Below, one piece after another: positions 60,502 to 64,000 of a DNA stretch of 64,000 nucleotides. The notes below the pieces were generated by a model, which was not told the DNA's origin, did no database searches, and saw only the letters and a list, made by a program, of their open reading frames with translations. The position numbers and the translations under genes were made by a program. Source of the stretch: Paenibacillus albiflavus. GTDB lineage: Bacteria; Bacillota; Bacilli; Paenibacillales; NBRC-103111. Position 1 is the stretch's first letter. Every line of letters starts with the position of its first letter. The stretch spans positions 186,001 to 250,000 of the forward strand of contig NZ_SKFG01000004.1 of the NCBI RefSeq assembly GCF_004344915.1. Reading direction: 5' to 3'.

Positions 60502-61137
60502 ATGGCTAACACAGATATTTCACTGCGAGAACTCAAGAAAGCAAGGACGAAGTTAACTTTATATGAAGCGCTATTATCCTTAATTGGGGATAAGATGTTC
60601 CACGAATTAATGCTCGAAGATATTTGTCGTCATGCAGAAGTGTCTCGGGTAACATTTTTTAAGTTTTTTCAGCGAAAAGAAGATCTGCTCATTTATTTTA
60701 TGCGGGTTTGGTTAACAGAACGTGTGATCGAAATTGAGGTGGGGAAGAAGCGCGGTTTTGATGCTGTTCGGCATATTTTATGGTGTGTGGCTGAACAGGC
60801 TAAGAGACAGCGGGGAATCATGCCAAGTTTAATTTCCTTTTTGGCCCAAATGAACATGCACCCACGGATGCCTGTCTTAAGTGATGCAGAAGTTCGTATG
60901 TTGTTTCCAGATCACGAGGAGATTGGTGCGCAGGAGCCGGATATGTATCTTATGTTTCGTCAATTTATGATGGAGGCAAATACTGAAGGGCGGCTAAAAG
61001 AAGATGTGACGATGGATTTAGCTATACAGTCGTTATTTACTATTTTCTATGGAGCGTTTCTTACTGCTAATTTGTATGGGTCTACAGAAATCGAAACATT
61101 TTATGAAAATCATCTTCAATTAATAGAAAAGCGCTAA
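60502..61137 (+). CDS. TetR-family transcriptional regulator
   Basis: A 211-residue repressor. The N-terminal HTH region runs KARTKLTLYEALLSLIGD and MLEDICRHAEVSRVTFFKFF, followed by an alpha-helical ligand domain. GAAGGTACAG stands upstream of the ATG. The palindrome at 60457-60474 suggests autorepression. The next gene, a DUF4188 protein 14 bases downstream, is its probable target. Confidence 0.88.
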   Translation: MANTDISLRELKKARTKLTLYEALLSLIGDKMFHELMLEDICRHAEVSRVTFFKFFQRKEDLLIYFMRVWLTERVIEIEVGKKRGFDAVRHILWCVAEQAKRQRGIMPSLISFLAQMNMHPRMPVLSDAEVRMLFPDHEEIGAQEPDMYLMFRQFMMEANTEGRLKEDVTMDLAIQSLFTIFYGAFLTANLYGSTEIETFYENHLQLIEKR

Positions 61138-61151
61138 AGGAGTGAGCAACG

Positions 61152-61625
61152 ATGGGTAAAGTAATGCCTGGACGGTATTCAGCTGAAATGGATGGCTCTT
61201 TTGTTGTATTTATTATTGGGATGCGAATTAACAAACTGTGGGCGATACACAAATGGTTGCCTGTATTTAATGCAATGGGTCCGATGATGTCAGAATTGTA
61301 TCGTAATCGGGAGCATGGTTTTATGGATGCTAGTTATTATATTTCATGGCGTGGAGTAACCATCGTTCAATATTGGCGATCATTTGAACACTTGGAGCAA
61401 TATGCACGCACGGATAAACTTCATTTGAAGGCGTGGCAGGACTTTCACAAGAAGGTTGGGGTAAGTGATACAGTTGGGGTTTATCATGAAACCTATCTGG
61501 TTCCAGAAGGGCAGTATGAATGTGTGTATAACAACATGCCCATATATGGTTTAGCGAAGGCTGGCAAGCATGTTCCGGTCACAGGAAGACGTGAAACTGC
61601 ACGTAAAAGACTTGTTAAAAGCTAA
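61152..61625 (+). CDS. DUF4188 (monooxygenase-like) protein
   Basis: A 157-residue protein with DUF4188 phrases: MPGRYSAEMDGSFVVFIIGMR near the start, KWLPVFNAMGPMMSELY, YYISWRGVTIVQYWRSFEHLE and GVYHETYLVPEGQYECVYNN. Related to ferredoxin-like small monooxygenases; substrate unknown. AAAGGAGTGAG lies upstream of the ATG. Co-transcribed with the preceding TetR gene, a pairing that suggests inducible detoxification. Confidence 0.85.
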   Translation: MGKVMPGRYSAEMDGSFVVFIIGMRINKLWAIHKWLPVFNAMGPMMSELYRNREHGFMDASYYISWRGVTIVQYWRSFEHLEQYARTDKLHLKAWQDFHKKVGVSDTVGVYHETYLVPEGQYECVYNNMPIYGLAKAGKHVPVTGRRETARKRLVKS

Positions 61626-61644
61626 TTTTATCCATTAGTATTAG

Positions 61645-61779
61645 ATTATTCTTGTGCACATTGATGGAGAATGCTGGGATGCAAGAGAATCTATTATTAA
61701 GGAAGAGCTGAAATGGCGTGGTAAATGGACGGATCAATATTATTATTCCATTCTTGAGAGAGAATTTTATGGTAGGTAG
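61645..61779 (+). pseudogene. Isolated C-terminal fragment resembling a GNAT acetyltransferase
   Basis: An open stretch without a start reads HIDGECWDARESIIKEELKW then RGKWTDQYYYSILEREF and stops at 61777-61779. The pattern (basic turn, WTDQYYYSIL, REEF-like end) is that of RimJ-type acetyltransferase C-termini. No upstream domain is visible in any frame, so it is probably a relic left by deletion. Confidence 0.4.
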
Positions 61780-61801
61780 AAATTTATAGGGTGGTATCAA
61801 A

Positions 61802-63964
61802 GTGAACCTAACCTCAATAATAAATGAGTTTCTCAATGTGAAACAGCCTGCGGAGCTTGTCCATATGTCATTGTCTGCTGATCATAAATGGTTAGCATAT
61901 TGTATCCAGGGAGAAAGTAGAGGCTCTTCTATAGGAGTCTCAATGGCAGTGGAAGGCATTCAACAATGGGTATGTGAGATTGAAACAGGATCTTGTTTTC
62001 AGGTTATACCAGAAGCGAAGAGCAGTTGGGCAGGAGTGTGGTCACCTGATGGTATGACATTGGCATTCTACGCTGATATGAATAAGCAAGCACAATTATG
62101 GTTATGGTCAATTCCAAACCGAACATTAAAACTTGCCTCTGATCGTACCGCTCGTCCTTTCTTTGGTTTTGAGAAACCGATATGGCTAGCAGACAGTAAG
62201 CGAATTATTATGAAAGCAATGCCACAACAACCGCTAGATAACGATTTCTTTTATACCTCTACATCTACAATTGACGTTGATTCTGAGAAGAGGAGCGATC
62301 AACCTCTAGTCTTCTCTACGAAACCACAACTTGACCCAGATAAAACAGATTTTAAAATAAATACATGGTTCAATCGTTATCAAGCTGACCTTTACATTGT
62401 TAATTATGTAACAGGGGAAGAGTTACCGCTTTGCCTTGGACGACGGCCTGTTGGTATGCAGCTATCCTCGGATGGCGAACATTTTGCTTTTACTAGCTGC
62501 CAAGGAGAAGAACTGGCAAACTCTCAACAAAATATTTATGACTTATGGGTATGTTCTATAAATGAGAACTCTATTCCAATATGCATCGCACACAATATTC
62601 GACTTGACTATGGTTTAAGCTTTGCTTGGAGTAATGACAAACAGAGGATATATTACACAACAAACGGTCCGTTAGCTGATAGGGCTTTATGGGCTGCCGA
62701 GTTACTGAATCCCAATCATCCCCAGCTCATTGGACAACCTGAGAATATTCAGTTGGGATATGAATTTGATTATCCAGTTATATTGCCTAAGGGAGATCTT
62801 CTATTAGTTGCTCAAGGCAGTTTGTGGCGGTATTCTTCGGTTGATGGGCAGTTTATGAAAGTTCTACTAGATTGCGAAGTTATAGCAGTACTACCTCAGT
62901 CTGGTGATACTTCAACTATCGTGGTTCAAATTCGTAAGCTTGCTGAAGGTGTGGAAGGATTCTGGGAAATAGATCATAATTCATGGGAAGTTAAAAGGGT
63001 AATAGAGGATCAATATGGACATCTTCCATGGTTTGAGGGTGGTGCTGTATACAGCAGTGAGAATGGTAGATCAAGCATAGCTTATATTAGGCAACAAGCT
63101 GATATGCCTCCCGAGATCAGAATTGTTAATCTGCTTAACGAACAAGCATCTACAATTTCATTATCTGCTATTAGGAAAGAAAATTTAGGATCGTCTGAGT
63201 TAATTACTTGGAATAGCAAGGATAAGGATTTAAAAGGAGCTCTTCTATTACCTCAAAATCCGATAGATAGAGTGCCCGTTATCATACGTGTCTATGGTGG
63301 CTCTATGCAATCAAGATATTACCGGAATTTTGGTCTGAGCAATGCAAATGCCGATAATCATCATTTATTTGCATCGCAAGGGTTTGGTGTGTTTATGCCT
63401 GACCTGCCAATGAGACAATCTTCCCATGAACCAGTAGATGAAATTGTACATGCAATAGAAATAGCTGTTCAGGCGCTTTTAAAGCACCCTCTAGTTGATC
63501 CTGATCGAATCGGGATTATCGGTCATTCTTTTGGTGGATACTCAGCGCTTGCAGCTTTAACAAGATTACCATATTTTAAAGCTGCTGTAATTTCGGCGGG
63601 GATAAGCAGCTTAGTTAGCTTTTATACCCATTTTGATTATACATCACCTGCTTCTAACTATGGATGGGTTGAGGGTGGACAAGTAAATTTAGGTGCATCA
63701 TTATGGGAAGACAGGGAGCGTTATATTCGGAACTCGCCTTTATTTGATTTGGACCGAATCGAGTCACCTGTACTAATTATTCAAGGTAGTAGGGATCATC
63801 TATGCCGACACGAAGCGGGTCCAATCTTCTCATCTTTAAATAGACTAAGCAAAACAGCTGAACTGGTTATATATGAAGAGGACCATTGGCAAGGTACTTG
63901 GGGTAGAGCGAATCAAGAAGATTATTATCATCGGGTAGTGTCATGGTTTAGTAAATATTTATAG
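61802..63964 (+). CDS. S9-family serine peptidase (prolyl oligopeptidase/acylaminoacyl-peptidase type)
   Basis: A 720-residue cytoplasmic enzyme. The N-terminal two thirds is a beta-propeller (repeated units such as SAGVWSPDGMTLAFYADMN-like SPDG and SWSNDK phrases). The C-terminal alpha/beta hydrolase (from about residue 480) has the nucleophile in GIIGHSFGGYSALAAL, Asp in IIQGSRDHLC and His in EEDHWQGTW. GTG 61802 follows AGGGTGG. Substrate peptides unknown. Confidence 0.88.
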   Translation: MNLTSIINEFLNVKQPAELVHMSLSADHKWLAYCIQGESRGSSIGVSMAVEGIQQWVCEIETGSCFQVIPEAKSSWAGVWSPDGMTLAFYADMNKQAQLWLWSIPNRTLKLASDRTARPFFGFEKPIWLADSKRIIMKAMPQQPLDNDFFYTSTSTIDVDSEKRSDQPLVFSTKPQLDPDKTDFKINTWFNRYQADLYIVNYVTGEELPLCLGRRPVGMQLSSDGEHFAFTSCQGEELANSQQNIYDLWVCSINENSIPICIAHNIRLDYGLSFAWSNDKQRIYYTTNGPLADRALWAAELLNPNHPQLIGQPENIQLGYEFDYPVILPKGDLLLVAQGSLWRYSSVDGQFMKVLLDCEVIAVLPQSGDTSTIVVQIRKLAEGVEGFWEIDHNSWEVKRVIEDQYGHLPWFEGGAVYSSENGRSSIAYIRQQADMPPEIRIVNLLNEQASTISLSAIRKENLGSSELITWNSKDKDLKGALLLPQNPIDRVPVIIRVYGGSMQSRYYRNFGLSNANADNHHLFASQGFGVFMPDLPMRQSSHEPVDEIVHAIEIAVQALLKHPLVDPDRIGIIGHSFGGYSALAALTRLPYFKAAVISAGISSLVSFYTHFDYTSPASNYGWVEGGQVNLGASLWEDRERYIRNSPLFDLDRIESPVLIIQGSRDHLCRHEAGPIFSSLNRLSKTAELVIYEEDHWQGTWGRANQEDYYHRVVSWFSKYL

Positions 63965-64000
63965 TGAGTTACATACAACAGCCCGTCATGAATTCCTATC

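Noticed and set aside
1-64000. CRISPR arrays, tRNA or rRNA genes, prophage or intact insertion sequences
   Set aside because: No regularly spaced repeats, cloverleaf-type sequences, ribosomal RNA segments, integrases or complete transposases were seen on reading both strands.

Overview
The window comes from a low- to mid-GC endospore-former-type Bacillota chromosome, most likely Paenibacillaceae (Paenibacillus or a close relative). The evidence is a YcdB/YcdC-type secreted protein ending in S-layer homology domains, strong AGGAGG ribosome sites with frequent TTG/GTG starts, a GlpP antiterminator, a YwqA/YwqB-like helicase pair, a NupNOPQ-like nucleoside importer and bacitracin/lantibiotic-type ABC exporters. 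This is inference from gene content; no rRNA, tRNA, CRISPR array or intact insertion sequence was seen.

Layout. 1-1.6 kb: end of a peptide-antibiotic (BcrAB/LanFEG-like) ABC exporter. 1.7-5.4 kb: SLH surface protein and threonine dehydratase. 5.6-10.3 kb: nucleoside ABC importer operon. 11-16 kb: divergent AraC regulator and a complete Leloir operon galK-galE-galT. 16-25.6 kb: housekeeping and accessory genes (tandem XapX proteins, uridine kinase, several GNAT acetyltransferases, an orphan oligopeptide-permease pair, nitrilase-fold hydrolase, phosphatases), several small proteins, and a 152-bp imperfect palindromic element. 25.7-38.9 kb: a large glycerol-3-phosphate/glycerophosphodiester block. 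It holds two divergent ABC importers without their own ATPase, a glycerophosphodiesterase, a metallo-beta-lactamase-fold hydrolase, GlpD, a HAD phosphatase and GlpP. 39-47.6 kb: MgtC-like protein, TIM-barrel isomerase, SNF2 helicase with SWIM-zinc partner, RecQ. 47.6-51 kb: a second BcrAB-like exporter and a rhodanese. 51-64 kb: an accessory stretch of small regulator-plus-target modules (MarR, MerR, two ECF sigma/anti-sigma pairs, TetR-DUF4188), with three decayed gene fragments, ending in an S9 peptidase.

How the genes work together. The strongest system is the glycerol-phosphate regulon. Three separate transcription units (the two importers and glpD) each have a sigma-A-like promoter followed by an intrinsic terminator in the untranslated leader. 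Each terminator's 5' arm is preceded by the same motif, roughly GAGAYWAWRAGRRACCC, and the gene for the leader-binding antiterminator GlpP lies in the same block. The minus-strand importer also has a cre-like site just downstream of its promoter. The most unusual sequence-level signal is a run of seven back-to-back hairpins tiling about 210 bp of the GC-rich 3' end of galE, with weaker echoes in the GC-rich middle of the SNF2 gene and in recQ. Three regulator modules show explicit operator architecture: a probably leaderless marR with a palindrome over its -35 box, a MerR-type 19-bp-spacer promoter, and a TetR-type palindrome at a start site.
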